Of a DNA stretch of 64,000 bases, positions 52,709 through 63,430 are shown piece by piece. This DNA is from Bacteroidales bacterium. Lineage in GTDB: Bacteria; Bacteroidota; Bacteroidia; Bacteroidales; Tenuifilaceae. Each line of letters begins with the position of its first letter. The stretch's first letter is position 1. A program made the translations under genes and the position numbers. The notes under the pieces are model-generated. The model had not been told where the DNA came from, searched no databases, and saw only the letters and a program-made list of their open reading frames with translations. The stretch is taken from assembly GCA_013141385.1 (NCBI GenBank), contig JABFRB010000010.1:1-64000 (forward strand), given 5' to 3'.

Positions 52709-54073
52709 ATGGCCAAAACTCAAAGTACATATGTTTGCCAAAACTGTGGTGCTGAGTCCGTGAAATGGCTTGGTCGTTGTCCTGCTTGCGGGGAATGGAA
52801 TACTTATGTTGAAGAAAGGATAAGTAAAGACAAGTCTAGATCCGGTCTTGTTGATGTTTCTCGAAACGCAACACCAAAACCGCTTAGGGATATTGACTCA
52901 AATAACGAAAAACGTTTAGATACAGGAATCGGTGAGGTAAACCGTATATTAGGTGGTGGTATTGTAACAGGATCGCTAATTCTGCTGGCAGGTGAACCTG
53001 GCATCGGAAAATCGACACTGGCTCTGCAACTTGCCCTTGGATTAAGAGATCTTAAAATCCTTTACATTTCGGGAGAAGAAAGTGCCAAACAGGTAAAACT
53101 AAGGGCTGATAGAATAAACCCACATAATCAGGAGTGTTTAATATTAAACGAAACACTTCTGGAAAATATCATTACTCAAGCAGAAAATGTTAAACCCGAT
53201 CTAATTGTAATTGATTCTATTCAAACACTTTATACTGACAGTATTGAATCCTCACCGGGTAGTGTTTCACAGGTAAGAGAATCAACAGTAGCATTACTTC
53301 GTTATTCTAAAACAACGGGGACTCCAATTATTCTTATCGGTCATATTACAAAGGATGGAAGTATTGCCGGTCCCAAAGTTCTTGAACATATTGTTGATGT
53401 AGTTTTACAGTTCGAGGGTGATAGTAATTTCATTTACCGTATCCTTCGCTCGGCAAAAAATCGTTTTGGCTCAACATCCGAACTTGGAATTTTCGAAATG
53501 CAAAGCAGTGGACTGGTTGAAGTTACAAACCCCTCGGAAATACTTCTTTCGCATCGAGATGAGGCTTTGAGTGGTATTGCCATTTCTGCCGCAATTGATG
53601 GTACTAGGCCTTTTCTAATAGAAATACAAGCACTTGTAAGTTCTGCTGCATACGGAACACCACAAAGATCAACAACTGGATTTGATACTCGTAGGTTGAA
53701 TATGCTTTTAGCCGTTCTGGAAAAACGAGCTGGGTTTAAGTTGGCTACAAAAGATGTTTTTTTAAATATCGCAGGAGGGATAAAGGTTATTGATCCTGCT
53801 ATTGATTTAGCTGTTATATCATCCATTCTCTCATCAGCATTCGACTCTTCTATTCCAAGTACTTCATGCTTTGCGGCAGAGATAGGCCTTTCAGGAGAGA
53901 TTAGACCAGTTAGTAGACTTGAACAAAGAATTGCTGAAGCAAAGAAACTTGGAATGCAAAAAATATTTGTCTCCAAATACAACAAGGGTATAGATCAACG
54001 TACTGATGGGATTGACCTTGTACAAATATCAAAGGTTGAGGAACTGGTTAGGCATCTTTTTGGGAAAAACTAA
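52709..54073 (+). CDS. radA: DNA repair protein RadA
   Basis: The product has 454 residues. RadA is a RecA-like ATPase with helicase activity that extends branches during recombinational repair. The N-terminal zinc finger YVCQNCGAESVKWLGRCPACG (two CxxC), Walker A GEPGIGKST near 95, LIVIDSIQTL (Walker B), the RadA-specific KNRFGSTSELGIF near 252, and a Lon-like C-terminal domain (SAFDSSIPS...GEIRPVSRLEQRI) are all present. It is the last gene of the pan operon. Confidence 0.97.
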   Translation: MAKTQSTYVCQNCGAESVKWLGRCPACGEWNTYVEERISKDKSRSGLVDVSRNATPKPLRDIDSNNEKRLDTGIGEVNRILGGGIVTGSLILLAGEPGIGKSTLALQLALGLRDLKILYISGEESAKQVKLRADRINPHNQECLILNETLLENIITQAENVKPDLIVIDSIQTLYTDSIESSPGSVSQVRESTVALLRYSKTTGTPIILIGHITKDGSIAGPKVLEHIVDVVLQFEGDSNFIYRILRSAKNRFGSTSELGIFEMQSSGLVEVTNPSEILLSHRDEALSGIAISAAIDGTRPFLIEIQALVSSAAYGTPQRSTTGFDTRRLNMLLAVLEKRAGFKLATKDVFLNIAGGIKVIDPAIDLAVISSILSSAFDSSIPSTSCFAAEIGLSGEIRPVSRLEQRIAEAKKLGMQKIFVSKYNKGIDQRTDGIDLVQISKVEELVRHLFGKN

Positions 54074-54118
54074 ATTCCGCCTTTCATCTATTATTTACAA
54101 CATCTAAGTTTTATTCTC

Positions 54119-54149
54119 TTGCACTATCGATTTTTGTTTTCGATATTTG
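54119..54149 (+). promoter_or_regulatory. Promoter of the FAD oxidoreductase-ABC gene pair
   Basis: TTG at 54119-54121, a 20-bp spacer, then GATATTTG (54142-54149, one mismatch to consensus), 22 bp before the ATG. Confidence 0.5.
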
Positions 54150-54171
54150 AACCTGATTTATTAAAAACATT

Positions 54172-55443
54172 ATGAAAATTGCTATTGTTGGTTTTGGGGC
54201 TGCTGCTATTGGCCTTCTTGAAAAGTTAAAAGAATCATCACATGAAATTCATGTCTTTGAAAAAAGCAAAGATGTATACTCATCAAGTATTTCGGGGATA
54301 AGAGCTGATGGAAAACTGTTCGTTTCCACAGAAATGGGCGGCGATATCTTCATCGACCCTATGCTTCAAAAAAAACTTGTGGATTACTATATAAATTATA
54401 CAGATAACAAACTTGTTGAAACAGGTAAATCGTTTGGAAACCATCATTACTACAAACTTTTTTACGAAAAAGGATTTCTTCCCATCAGTTCCGATTTTTA
54501 TCACATTGGAACGGATCAACTAAAAGAGGTTCTTTTCAATATCTACAACGATTTTTCATCACATCCAAATATCCATTTTCACTTCAATTACGAGGTAATT
54601 GATATTGATGAAGAAAAAAATGGGGCTAAAATTAATGGGGATGGGTTATTTGATATAGCCATAATAACGGTTGGTCGTAGTGGTCACAAACTGGTTAACC
54701 GAATGATGACCAAATTTCCCAAGTTAGTGCTTGATAATACAAGGGTTGATATGGGAATTCGATTCGAACTTCCCAACCATGTTGTTGATGAGATAAATAA
54801 GGAGATGTACGAGTTTAAGGTTAAATACCGAAGCAAAACAGGGTATATGGTGCGTACATTTTGTAATAATCCTTCTGGCTTTGTTGTTACCGAAAACTAT
54901 GGGGATTTTTTGACCGTAAATGGTCATGCTAAGATGATGGAGAAAAGCAATAACACCAACTTTGCAATTTTAACCTCCCTCAAGTTCACAGAGCCATTCA
55001 ACGATCCTATTGGGTACGGTTCCTATATCGCAAAACTATCGAATTTATTGGCTGGAGAGGATAAAGTAATCCTACAAACCTATAGTCATTTTAAGGAATC
55101 AAGAAGAACAAAGAATTTATATAGAGTTTTACCAACTCTCGATCCTAAAAGTTTTATTCTTGGCGATGTAAATCTTGTATTTCCTCGAAGAATTATTGAA
55201 AGTATAATCGACTTTGTCGAAAATCTCGATAAAGTTATTCCTGGAGTTGCAAATAATGATAATCTGGTTTACGCACCTGAAATTAAATTTTACTCAAATC
55301 GCCTGAATAACAAATCCATGCAGCATATAAAATTCGCCGGTGATTGTTCTGGTGCCACTCGTTCAATAATTTATGCAACCGCTCATGGGTATTTAATTGG
55401 CGAAGCTATTCTTGCAAATCAATTCTCAAATGCTGAATTATAA
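54172..55443 (+). CDS. FAD-dependent oxidoreductase/dehydrogenase
   Basis: The product has 423 residues. The N-terminal dinucleotide fold IAIVGFGAAAIGLLEKLK with the following acidic residue (HVFEKSK) binds FAD. IAIITVGRSGHKLV near 162 is a second loop, and a C-terminal FAD block HIKFAGDCSGATRSIIYATAHGY (~384-406, in parts) closes the site. It resembles the group of FAD-utilising dehydrogenases annotated without known substrate. It overlaps the ABC gene by one base (TAATG), so the two are translated together. Confidence 0.8.
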   Translation: MKIAIVGFGAAAIGLLEKLKESSHEIHVFEKSKDVYSSSISGIRADGKLFVSTEMGGDIFIDPMLQKKLVDYYINYTDNKLVETGKSFGNHHYYKLFYEKGFLPISSDFYHIGTDQLKEVLFNIYNDFSSHPNIHFHFNYEVIDIDEEKNGAKINGDGLFDIAIITVGRSGHKLVNRMMTKFPKLVLDNTRVDMGIRFELPNHVVDEINKEMYEFKVKYRSKTGYMVRTFCNNPSGFVVTENYGDFLTVNGHAKMMEKSNNTNFAILTSLKFTEPFNDPIGYGSYIAKLSNLLAGEDKVILQTYSHFKESRRTKNLYRVLPTLDPKSFILGDVNLVFPRRIIESIIDFVENLDKVIPGVANNDNLVYAPEIKFYSNRLNNKSMQHIKFAGDCSGATRSIIYATAHGYLIGEAILANQFSNAEL

Positions 55444-57113
55444 TGCTTAAGGTCGAAAACCTTAGTGTGAAATTTGGAAATATCAATGTCCTCATCCAGA
55501 TGTCATTCCAGTTAGAAAAGGGTGAAATATTGGGTGTTGTAGGAGAATCAGGATCAGGAAAAACTATTACCTCTCTATGCTTAATGGGGCTATTACCACC
55601 ACAGGCTATAATTGAAAACGGTACCTCCGAGTTTTTGTTGAATAGCAGTGATACTTTAAATCTCTTTGCCCTCACCGAAAAAAGATTTCAAACTATTCGA
55701 GGTAAGCACATCGCAATGATTTTTCAGGAACCCCAAACCTGCCTTAATCCATCGATGCGATGCGGAAAGCAACTTCTCGAAGCGGTTCTTCTCAACTCAG
55801 ATCTACGGGGAAATACTGCTAAGAAAAGGTGCTTTGATCTCCTGACTGAAATGCAACTACCAAGCCCAGAGAAAGTATATAATAGCTATCCCCATCAACT
55901 AAGTGGCGGGCAAAAACAGCGGGTAATGATTGCTATGGCTTTATCGGGAAACCCTGAACTTCTGATTGCCGATGAGCCAACCACTGCCCTAGATGTCACT
56001 GTCCAAAAGGGATTGCTGCAACTATTAAAGTCCCTCCGGGATAAATATCAAATGGGAATGATATTTATAAGCCACGATTTAGGTTTAATTAGTGAAATAG
56101 CCGATAAAGTAATTGTCCTTCAATATGGGAAAATAGTAGAACAGGGCTCTGTGAAACAAATATTTTCCTCGCCTCAAAATCCTTATACAAAAGGCTTGCT
56201 AGCAAGTAGACCTCCTCTAAATAAAAAACCATATCGTCTGTTGACCGTTGAGGATTTTATTAACGGAAATAATAATTTAGCCCAAGCACCCGATAAAATA
56301 ACATCCACGAATTATAATATACTCTATTCTGCAAAAAGTATTGTCACCAGTTTCATCACCAAAAAAAATCTTTGGGGAAACGCTATTAAAAAATTTAATG
56401 CGGTCGATAATGTTAGCCTTGAACTATTTGAGGGTGAAATTCTTGGTGTTGTTGGCGAATCAGGATCGGGGAAAACAACCCTTGGAAGAACTTTGCTCAA
56501 CTTAATTCAAAATCAATCGGGAATAATTACCTATAAAGGGATGAATCTCAGAAAAATGGACAGAGGTTCCAGATCTCTGTTTAGGAAAGAGGTTCAACTA
56601 ATTTTTCAAGATCCCTATTCATCCTTAAATCCCAGAAAGACAATCGGTCAAGCAATATCCGAACCATTGAAGGTGAATCATATTTATCGAAACGAGAAGG
56701 AAAGAAAGCAAAGAGTTCTCGATTTGTTAAGGAATGTAGCCTTACCTCACGAAAGTTACTACAGATATCCTCACGAATTTTCTGGAGGTCAACGACAGCG
56801 CATAGTTATTGCCCGTGCATTAGCCGTTAATCCAAAAGTCATTATTTGTGATGAAATAGTCTCTGCGCTTGATGTTTCGGTTCAAGCACAGGTGCTGAAT
56901 CTAATTAAAGATCTAAAAGAAAAATTTGACTTAACTTTGCTGTTTATATCGCACGATTTGTCTGTTGTAAAATACATTAGCGATAGAATTATTGTTCTAA
57001 AAAATGGCGAATTGGTTGAAACAGGATCTTCGGATGAGATATTTAACTCACCAAAGACCGAATACACAAAAAATCTAATTAATTCAATCCCTGGTAGGGA
57101 AAGCAATAATTAA
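55443..57113 (+). CDS. ABC transporter ATPase, double-domain peptide/nickel type
   Basis: The product has 556 residues holding two complete ATPase domains, as in YejF or fused DppD-DppF. Each has a Walker A ([10 protein letters not shown] near 40, [11 protein letters not shown] near 338), an ABC signature ([30 protein letters not shown]) and a Walker B ([28 protein letters not shown]). The domain ends [14 protein letters not shown] and [13 protein letters not shown] are typical oligopeptide-transporter tails. No permease or binding protein is adjacent, so partners must be elsewhere. Confidence 0.92.
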   Translation: MLKVENLSVKFGNINVLIQMSFQLEKGEILGVVGESGSGKTITSLCLMGLLPPQAIIENGTSEFLLNSSDTLNLFALTEKRFQTIRGKHIAMIFQEPQTCLNPSMRCGKQLLEAVLLNSDLRGNTAKKRCFDLLTEMQLPSPEKVYNSYPHQLSGGQKQRVMIAMALSGNPELLIADEPTTALDVTVQKGLLQLLKSLRDKYQMGMIFISHDLGLISEIADKVIVLQYGKIVEQGSVKQIFSSPQNPYTKGLLASRPPLNKKPYRLLTVEDFINGNNNLAQAPDKITSTNYNILYSAKSIVTSFITKKNLWGNAIKKFNAVDNVSLELFEGEILGVVGESGSGKTTLGRTLLNLIQNQSGIITYKGMNLRKMDRGSRSLFRKEVQLIFQDPYSSLNPRKTIGQAISEPLKVNHIYRNEKERKQRVLDLLRNVALPHESYYRYPHEFSGGQRQRIVIARALAVNPKVIICDEIVSALDVSVQAQVLNLIKDLKEKFDLTLLFISHDLSVVKYISDRIIVLKNGELVETGSSDEIFNSPKTEYTKNLINSIPGRESNN

Positions 57114-57115
57114 AT

Positions 57116-59503
57116 TTAGAAAAAATCATCCTCGTTTATCTCTTTTTTTATTTTCTTCTTTCCCTTTGCATCCTCACAATCAGTATCAAAATATTTGGTT
57201 ACCAATGGCTTTTCCCAAATATCATTAGGGGAAATACCTAAACGCGAATCTTTGTAAACTTTTTCAAGAAAAAGAGCATAAATAGGTAAAGCCATAGTTG
57301 CTCCCTGCCCAAAATACAATTCCTGAAAATGTACAGAACGATCCTCTGCTCCTACCCATGTGCCAGTAACTAAATTAGGCAGCATTCCCATAAACCATCC
57401 ATCGGAGTGATTCTGAGTAGTTCCTGTTTTTCCTGCAATTGGGCCAAGAAGTTCATACGTTAGCCTTAACCGAATACCCGTTCCGTTATTTATTACTCCT
57501 TCTAACAGGTTAATCATTAAATATGCCGTTTGCTCGCTTATTGCCTCGCTTTTTTGAGGAGTAAAATTTGCCAATACGTTACCATTCTTATCCTCTATCT
57601 TGGTAACCATCAATGGTTCTACATAAACTCCTTTATTGGCAAAGGTACTATAAGCACCAACCATCTCATATAGTGAAAGTTCTGAAGTTCCTAAGAAAAC
57701 CGAATTTACAGCTTGGATCTTGCTTTTAACACCCATCTTCTTTATTATATCGGCAACCGCCTGAGGCGTAAACTGCTTGATTAACCAAGCAGAAATATTA
57801 TTCACAGAATTTGCGAGACCCCACTTGAGAGTAACCATTTTTCCGTCATATTTTGTACTACCAGAGTTTTTGGGAGTCCAAGTAGAATCTTTAAGTACCC
57901 CATCTTTGCCTCTCACCCTTTCAATAAATGTTTGTGAAACATTGGGAACTTTATAACAAGGGGAATAACCCTCCTGCATTGCTAAGGTATATACAAAAGG
58001 TTTAATGGTAGAACCAACCTGTCGTTTCCCTTGTAAAACTTGGTCGTACTTGAAATGTTTATAGTTAGGCCCGCCCACATATGCTTTAATAAAACCAGTA
58101 TGTGGATTCATTGCCATAAAACTTGCTCTAAAGAATCGTTTATAGTGTTTAATTGAGTCCATTGGTGTCATCAAGGTATCTTGCTCTCCTTTCCAAGTAA
58201 AAATGGTCATCCTTGTTTTAGTGTTAAAGTTGGCATAAATATTTTCCGTTGAAACCCCTTTACTTCTAAGTATCCTATACCGATCTGTTTGCTTCATCGC
58301 ATGAAGGAGGATCGATTTAACCTGCTCATTCGTAAGTTTAGAGTCAAATAATCGATACCCGCTATTCTTCTGTTCATAGTCAAATTGCACCTGAAGATAT
58401 TTACTTAAGTGCTCTTCAACTGACTCCTCAGCATATTGCTGCATCCTAGAGTTAATTGTAGTATAAATCTTAAGACCATCCCTATATATACTATAAGGTG
58501 TACCATCGGGTTTTAGGTTTTTATTGCACCAGCCATAAAGAGGGTTATCAGCCCATTGGAGCGAATCCTCAACAAATTGATCGTGAGCAAAATAGAATTT
58601 AGGATCAGGCTTTTTTGCAATTAGTATCAAACGAAGCGTCTCTCTAAAATAGGTTCCAAGTCCAACATTGTGATCCTGAACCCTATAAGTTAACTTTATT
58701 GGAATTCTTATTAATGAATCATATTTTCGCTTTGTAAGAAACTCGTACTTATACATTTGTGATAAAACGAAGTTTCGCCGGTCTAAAGATCTTTCTGGAT
58801 TACGAACTGGGCTATATCTCGTAGGAGCATTAACTAAGCCAATTAGCACAGCCGCTTGCTCAACTTTAATTGAATCGGGCGTGGTGTTAAAAAAGGTTTT
58901 TGCGGCTGATTTTATTCCATAAGAATTACCTCCAAACTCAACAATGTTGAGGTACATGGCTAAAATCTCATCCTTGGTATAATTCTTTTCCAATTTTACT
59001 GCTGTAATCCATTCTTTGAATTTTGCAATTGAAAGATGTGCAAGTTTTGAAATAAAGAAACTATGATATATTGTGTCCCGGGGAAACAAGTTCTTAGCAA
59101 GCTGTTGGGTTATCGTACTGCCCCCTCCAGCTTCTCGATTACCAAGCAGTAACGTTTTAATAAATACGCGCCCTAAACCCCTAGCATCAATTCCACTATG
59201 TCGGTAGAAGCGTATATCCTCTGTAGCAAGAAGGGCCTTAACAAGATTTGGAGATATCTTATCATAACCTACAAAAGTTCTGTTTTGCACGAAATACGTA
59301 CCGAGCACTTTATGATCTTCCGAAATAACCTCTGAGGCCAAATTACTTTTGGGATTTTCAAGCTCCTCAAATGTTGGCATTGGTCCAAACACCTCAATTG
59401 ATATGAATATATAAATTAATGTAACAGATAAAAAAACAAAAGAGATGAGACCCCATAGCCACCATCTTATTTTCTTCTTAATGTCAAGTTTTTCTCGGGA
59501 CAT
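57116..59503 (-). CDS. Class A penicillin-binding protein (PBP1A)
   Basis: The product has 795 residues. It both polymerises glycan strands and cross-links peptides in the periplasm. One N-terminal membrane helix (~14-36) is followed by a GT51 transglycosylase with the catalytic Glu in ATEDIRFYRHSGID near 95 and GGGSTITQQLAKNLF near 125. The transpeptidase has SxxK in GSTIKPFVYT near 498, SxN in NSVNNISAW near 560, and KTGT in AGKTGTTQNHSDGW near 690. The C-terminus is Lys/Asp/Glu-rich. It converges on the ABC gene with 2 bp between stops. Confidence 0.95.
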   Translation of the reverse strand: MSREKLDIKKKIRWWLWGLISFVFLSVTLIYIFISIEVFGPMPTFEELENPKSNLASEVISEDHKVLGTYFVQNRTFVGYDKISPNLVKALLATEDIRFYRHSGIDARGLGRVFIKTLLLGNREAGGGSTITQQLAKNLFPRDTIYHSFFISKLAHLSIAKFKEWITAVKLEKNYTKDEILAMYLNIVEFGGNSYGIKSAAKTFFNTTPDSIKVEQAAVLIGLVNAPTRYSPVRNPERSLDRRNFVLSQMYKYEFLTKRKYDSLIRIPIKLTYRVQDHNVGLGTYFRETLRLILIAKKPDPKFYFAHDQFVEDSLQWADNPLYGWCNKNLKPDGTPYSIYRDGLKIYTTINSRMQQYAEESVEEHLSKYLQVQFDYEQKNSGYRLFDSKLTNEQVKSILLHAMKQTDRYRILRSKGVSTENIYANFNTKTRMTIFTWKGEQDTLMTPMDSIKHYKRFFRASFMAMNPHTGFIKAYVGGPNYKHFKYDQVLQGKRQVGSTIKPFVYTLAMQEGYSPCYKVPNVSQTFIERVRGKDGVLKDSTWTPKNSGSTKYDGKMVTLKWGLANSVNNISAWLIKQFTPQAVADIIKKMGVKSKIQAVNSVFLGTSELSLYEMVGAYSTFANKGVYVEPLMVTKIEDKNGNVLANFTPQKSEAISEQTAYLMINLLEGVINNGTGIRLRLTYELLGPIAGKTGTTQNHSDGWFMGMLPNLVTGTWVGAEDRSVHFQELYFGQGATMALPIYALFLEKVYKDSRLGISPNDIWEKPLVTKYFDTDCEDAKGKKKIKKEINEDDFF

Positions 59504-59529
59504 ATCCTATATTTTTTAAAAAATCGGAA

Positions 59530-59537
59530 CAAAGTTA
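59530..59537 (-). promoter_or_regulatory. -7 element of the PBP1A gene
   Basis: TAACTTTG fits TAnnTTTG exactly on the minus strand, 27 bp before the ATG. Confidence 0.45.
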
Positions 59538-59670
59538 ATAATATTTTAAAAGTTATTTCTTATGCCTTTCGAATGTTCCTGAGAATCTTTGTTTACTAGT
59601 GTTTTTAAATGACAACCGGTTAACTACAAAAAAAGTATTTTATTCATTAAAAAAGTATTTTTAATATTTT

Positions 59671-59703
59671 TTTTGCGGTTACTTCGTTTATTGTTTTACT
59701 TTG
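59671..59703 (+). promoter_or_regulatory. Promoter of the topA operon
   Basis: TTTTG (59671-59675), a 20-bp spacer, then TTACTTTG (59696-59703, one mismatch), 34 bp before the topA ATG. Confidence 0.45.
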
Positions 59704-59736
59704 TGCCAGTTTTTATATCAAATTTTATAATAAGGT

Positions 59737-62058
59737 ATGATCCAAAATCTTGTTATTGTTGAGTCACCAGCCAAAGCGAAAACGATAGAAAAGTTTTTAG
59801 GGAAGGAGTTTGTAGTAAAATCAAGCTTTGGGCATATACGAGATCTCTCCAAAAAGAATCTAGGTATCGATATTGAAAAAGGGTTTAAGCCTGAATATAT
59901 CGTTAACGATGATAAAAAAAAGGTGGTCGATGATCTACGCAAAAGCGTTGCTGAATCCGAAACAGTTTGGCTTGCATCTGATGAGGATCGCGAAGGAGAA
60001 GCAATTGCTTGGCATCTAAGCGAAGTTCTTAAGCTAGATAAGAATAAAACCAAAAGAATAGTTTTTCACGAGATTACTAAAAATGCGATACAAAACGCAA
60101 TTAAGAATCCTCGAGGAATTGATTATAACCTTGTTAACGCCCAGCAAGCTCGTAGAATACTTGATCGACTTGTAGGTTTTGAATTATCGCCCATACTCTG
60201 GAAAAAAGTTAAACCAGCACTATCTGCGGGAAGGGTTCAATCAGTTGCTGTAAGGCTTTTAGTTGAAAGAGAAAGAGAAGTATTTGCATTTAATTCCTCC
60301 TCTTTTTTTAAGGTAGTTGCCCATTTCAAAGGGGATACTGAAATAAAAGCTGAACTTTCTGAAAAACTCCTGACCTTAAAGGAAACGCTTGACTTCATTG
60401 AAAGCTGTAAAACTGCAATTTTTACGATTTCAGATGTTAGTAAAAAACCTTCGAAAAAAACACCTGCACCCCCTTTTACAACATCTACGCTTCAACAAGA
60501 GGCGAGTCGTAAATTGAGTTTTTCAGTTTCTCAAACTATGACCATCGCTCAAAAACTTTATGAGGCTGGTCATATTACATACATGAGAACCGACTCGGTA
60601 AACCTTTCGGATACAGCAATTGATGCTGCAAAAGAAACAATTATTCAAGAGTTTGGAGGAAAATATCATAACCCAAGACAGTTTAAAACAAAATCAAAAG
60701 GAGCTCAAGAGGCGCACGAAGCTATAAGACCAACCTACTTTGATAAACAAAAAATTGTTGGCAGTACTGGTGAACAGAGACTTTACGACCTAATCTGGAA
60801 AAGAACCATTGCATCGCAAATGAGTGATGCTCAACTCGAAAAAACGACTGTTACAATAAATATTTCAACATCAACCTATAAATTTATTGCTTCCGGTGAA
60901 GTTATTCTGTTTGATGGTTTTCTAAGAGTATACCTTGAATCAACCGACGATGATTCAGACGAGTCAGGAAAAGACCTTTTGCCTCCAATGAAAGCGGGTC
61001 AAATACTTTCACCAAAGGAAATTGCTGCTAACGAAAGATTTACCCAGCGTCCCCCAAGATATACAGAGGCAAGCCTTGTGAAAAAACTTGAAGAACTTGG
61101 GATTGGACGCCCCTCAACCTATGCTCCTACCATTTCTACCATAGTAACACGTGGTTATGTGCTTAAAGAAGATCGAGAAGGCATTAGTCGAAAATACATT
61201 TCAATTCTATTAAAGAACGGAAAGGTAACAAAGGAGGAAAAAACTGAAATTACAGGTGCCGAAAAATCAAAATTATTTCCAAGTGATATTGGTATCGTTG
61301 TAAATGATTTTCTTGTTGAATATTTTAAAAACATCCTTAACTATAACTTTACCGCTACGGTAGAAAAGGATTTTGACGATATTGCCGAAGGGAAAATTGA
61401 ATGGACAAAAATGATCGAACAATTTTATCGTCCTTTCCACAAAGATGTTGAAAAAACACTTCTTGAATCCGACTATAGCAAAGGAGAAAGAACTCTCGGT
61501 GCCGATCCTAAAACAGGGAAATCTGTTACTGTTCGGATTGGGCGTTTTGGTCCTATTGCTCAAATAGGAGAAAATGATACAGAAAAAAATATAAAGGCTC
61601 AATATGCAAGCCTCCTTAAAGGTCAACTTATCGAAACTATTACCCTCGAAGAAGCTTTATCTCTCTTCAATTTACCCAGAAACGTTGGTCTTTACGAAGA
61701 AAAAGAGGTAGTAATTGGTATTGGACGTTTTGGCCCATATGTTCGTCATGCATCAAAATTCTTTTCATTAAAAAAAGAAGATAACCCAATAACCATAAGC
61801 TTAGCACGTGCTGTTGATATAATTGAAGAGGGCCGAAAGAAAGAAAGAGAAAAAGTAATTAAAATCTTTGATGAGGACTCATCTTTACAACTTTTAAATG
61901 GTAGGTGGGGTGCCTACATAAACTATAAGGGTGATAATTATAAATTACCTAAAGGTTCCGACGCTCAAAAACTAAACTATTCCGATTGCGTCAAAATTGT
62001 GAGCGAACAGAAACCAACAAATAAAAAGAAAAAAGTATCAGGAAAAGCGAAACGATGA
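59737..62058 (+). CDS. topA: DNA topoisomerase I (type IA)
   Basis: The product has 773 residues. It relaxes negative supercoils through a 5'-phosphotyrosine intermediate. The Toprim domain has VESPAKAKTIEKFLG at residue 7 and ASDEDREGEAIAWHL near 88. The active Tyr is in HITYMRTDSVNLS near 282. LEELGIGRPSTYAPTISTI near 454 is conserved. The C-terminus has Topo_C repeats (GRFGPIAQIG, GIGRFGPYVRH, NGRWGAYINYKG) instead of four-Cys zinc fingers, as expected in Bacteroidota, and a basic tail. Its stop overlaps the next start (ATGA). Confidence 0.97.
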   Translation: MIQNLVIVESPAKAKTIEKFLGKEFVVKSSFGHIRDLSKKNLGIDIEKGFKPEYIVNDDKKKVVDDLRKSVAESETVWLASDEDREGEAIAWHLSEVLKLDKNKTKRIVFHEITKNAIQNAIKNPRGIDYNLVNAQQARRILDRLVGFELSPILWKKVKPALSAGRVQSVAVRLLVEREREVFAFNSSSFFKVVAHFKGDTEIKAELSEKLLTLKETLDFIESCKTAIFTISDVSKKPSKKTPAPPFTTSTLQQEASRKLSFSVSQTMTIAQKLYEAGHITYMRTDSVNLSDTAIDAAKETIIQEFGGKYHNPRQFKTKSKGAQEAHEAIRPTYFDKQKIVGSTGEQRLYDLIWKRTIASQMSDAQLEKTTVTINISTSTYKFIASGEVILFDGFLRVYLESTDDDSDESGKDLLPPMKAGQILSPKEIAANERFTQRPPRYTEASLVKKLEELGIGRPSTYAPTISTIVTRGYVLKEDREGISRKYISILLKNGKVTKEEKTEITGAEKSKLFPSDIGIVVNDFLVEYFKNILNYNFTATVEKDFDDIAEGKIEWTKMIEQFYRPFHKDVEKTLLESDYSKGERTLGADPKTGKSVTVRIGRFGPIAQIGENDTEKNIKAQYASLLKGQLIETITLEEALSLFNLPRNVGLYEEKEVVIGIGRFGPYVRHASKFFSLKKEDNPITISLARAVDIIEEGRKKEREKVIKIFDEDSSLQLLNGRWGAYINYKGDNYKLPKGSDAQKLNYSDCVKIVSEQKPTNKKKKVSGKAKR

Positions 62059-63218
62059 ATCCAGTTGATTATCTTGATCCTTCAGATTCAATACCTTTTT
62101 TTGGAGGTGTAACAAAAGAATCATCTACTCTTGTTAACATCACCTCCTACACACATAGAAAAGCATTTCCTGAAATAAAACAGGGTGATATCGTTATTTT
62201 AGGAGTTTCTGAAAACAGGAATTCCTCTAATATTGGTTCATCAAAATCACCCGATTTAATTAGATCATATTTTTACGGACTTTCAAATTTTCCTCTAAAA
62301 GTAAAAATAGTAGATGGGGGAAACTTAAAACCAACTAAAACACCTTCAGATTCATACTCTGCAATAAAAGATTTAGTTGATTTTTTTCTTGGGAAAAAAG
62401 CTACATTAATAATTCTTGGTGGTACACAGGAGATATCACTGGCCATTTATCAGGCAATATGTATTCATCGAAAAAGCATTGGAGTCTCGTTTATTGATTC
62501 TCGCTTAGATTTAGGAGTACCTGATAGTGGTTTTTGTGCAACTAGTTACATCCAAAAATTTCTTGAAGAACCCATAGGGAATTTATTCAATCTAAGTCTG
62601 GTGGGTTATCAAAGCTATTTGGTTGACCCGAAGCAGATTGATTCATTAACTAAAAAAAGTCATGAAGCATTTCGATTAGGCTTTATTAGGGGTAATTTCC
62701 GTGAAGTAGAGCCAACTTTTAGGGATTCAGATTTTGTAAGTGTCGATATTGGAGCAATAAGACATTCCGACTGTCCTGGGAATATTTATCCATCTCCAAA
62801 TGGGCTTTATGCGGAAGAAGCATGCCAACTATCAAGATATTCCGGATTAAGTGATAAAACCTGTTGTTTTGGTATATTTGAACTAAATTCAGACTCTGAT
62901 CCTTCTCTTCAAAGTGCTCATTTATCTGCCCAATTGGTATGGCATTTTATTGAAGCATTTTCACAAAGAAAAGGAGAAATTCCACATAATAATATTGATT
63001 TTAAAAAGTTTATTGTGAAAAGTAATACTCCTGGAATTGACATGATCTTTTATAAAAGTATGATTTCAGACAACTGGTGGATGGAAATTCCAACTAACAA
63101 CTATGAATTATTTCCTGAAAGAAAAGTGATAATCGCCTGTTCTTATAATGATTATTTACTTGCAAGCAAACAAGAATTGCCAGAAAGGTGGATTAGAGTA
63201 TATAATAAAGTGATATAA
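62055..63218 (+). CDS. Ureohydrolase-fold protein lacking metal ligands (pseudoenzyme)
   Basis: The product has 387 residues. The fold is arginase/formimidoylglutamase-like: a GDIVILGVSENRN strand, then the three positions where the family binds Mn. Here GGDHS is GGTQEIS, the DAHxD region is FIDSRLDLG, and SxDxDxxDP is VSVDIGAIRHSDCPG. Most ligands are missing, so hydrolase activity is unlikely. Translation is coupled to topA, and porP follows, a position I recall for this gene in many T9SS-bearing Bacteroidota. A structural or regulatory role in that pathway is possible. Confidence 0.8.
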   Translation: MNPVDYLDPSDSIPFFGGVTKESSTLVNITSYTHRKAFPEIKQGDIVILGVSENRNSSNIGSSKSPDLIRSYFYGLSNFPLKVKIVDGGNLKPTKTPSDSYSAIKDLVDFFLGKKATLIILGGTQEISLAIYQAICIHRKSIGVSFIDSRLDLGVPDSGFCATSYIQKFLEEPIGNLFNLSLVGYQSYLVDPKQIDSLTKKSHEAFRLGFIRGNFREVEPTFRDSDFVSVDIGAIRHSDCPGNIYPSPNGLYAEEACQLSRYSGLSDKTCCFGIFELNSDSDPSLQSAHLSAQLVWHFIEAFSQRKGEIPHNNIDFKKFIVKSNTPGIDMIFYKSMISDNWWMEIPTNNYELFPERKVIIACSYNDYLLASKQELPERWIRVYNKVI

Positions 63219-63430
63219 TTACGTTATAAATATTTTGATAAATTAATATTTTTATGCCCTAATAATAAAAATTTAAAGGATAAGTGATAACTTTTTGGAG
63301 AGAATAAATGTATACGCTATTAATTTTTCATTCATTTATCAACATATTATTGTTAATAAAATTTGTAAGGAATCAATATTTTTCTTTACTTTACCTTTCG
63401 GTTGAACCATATTTAGTGAGATATAACAGT

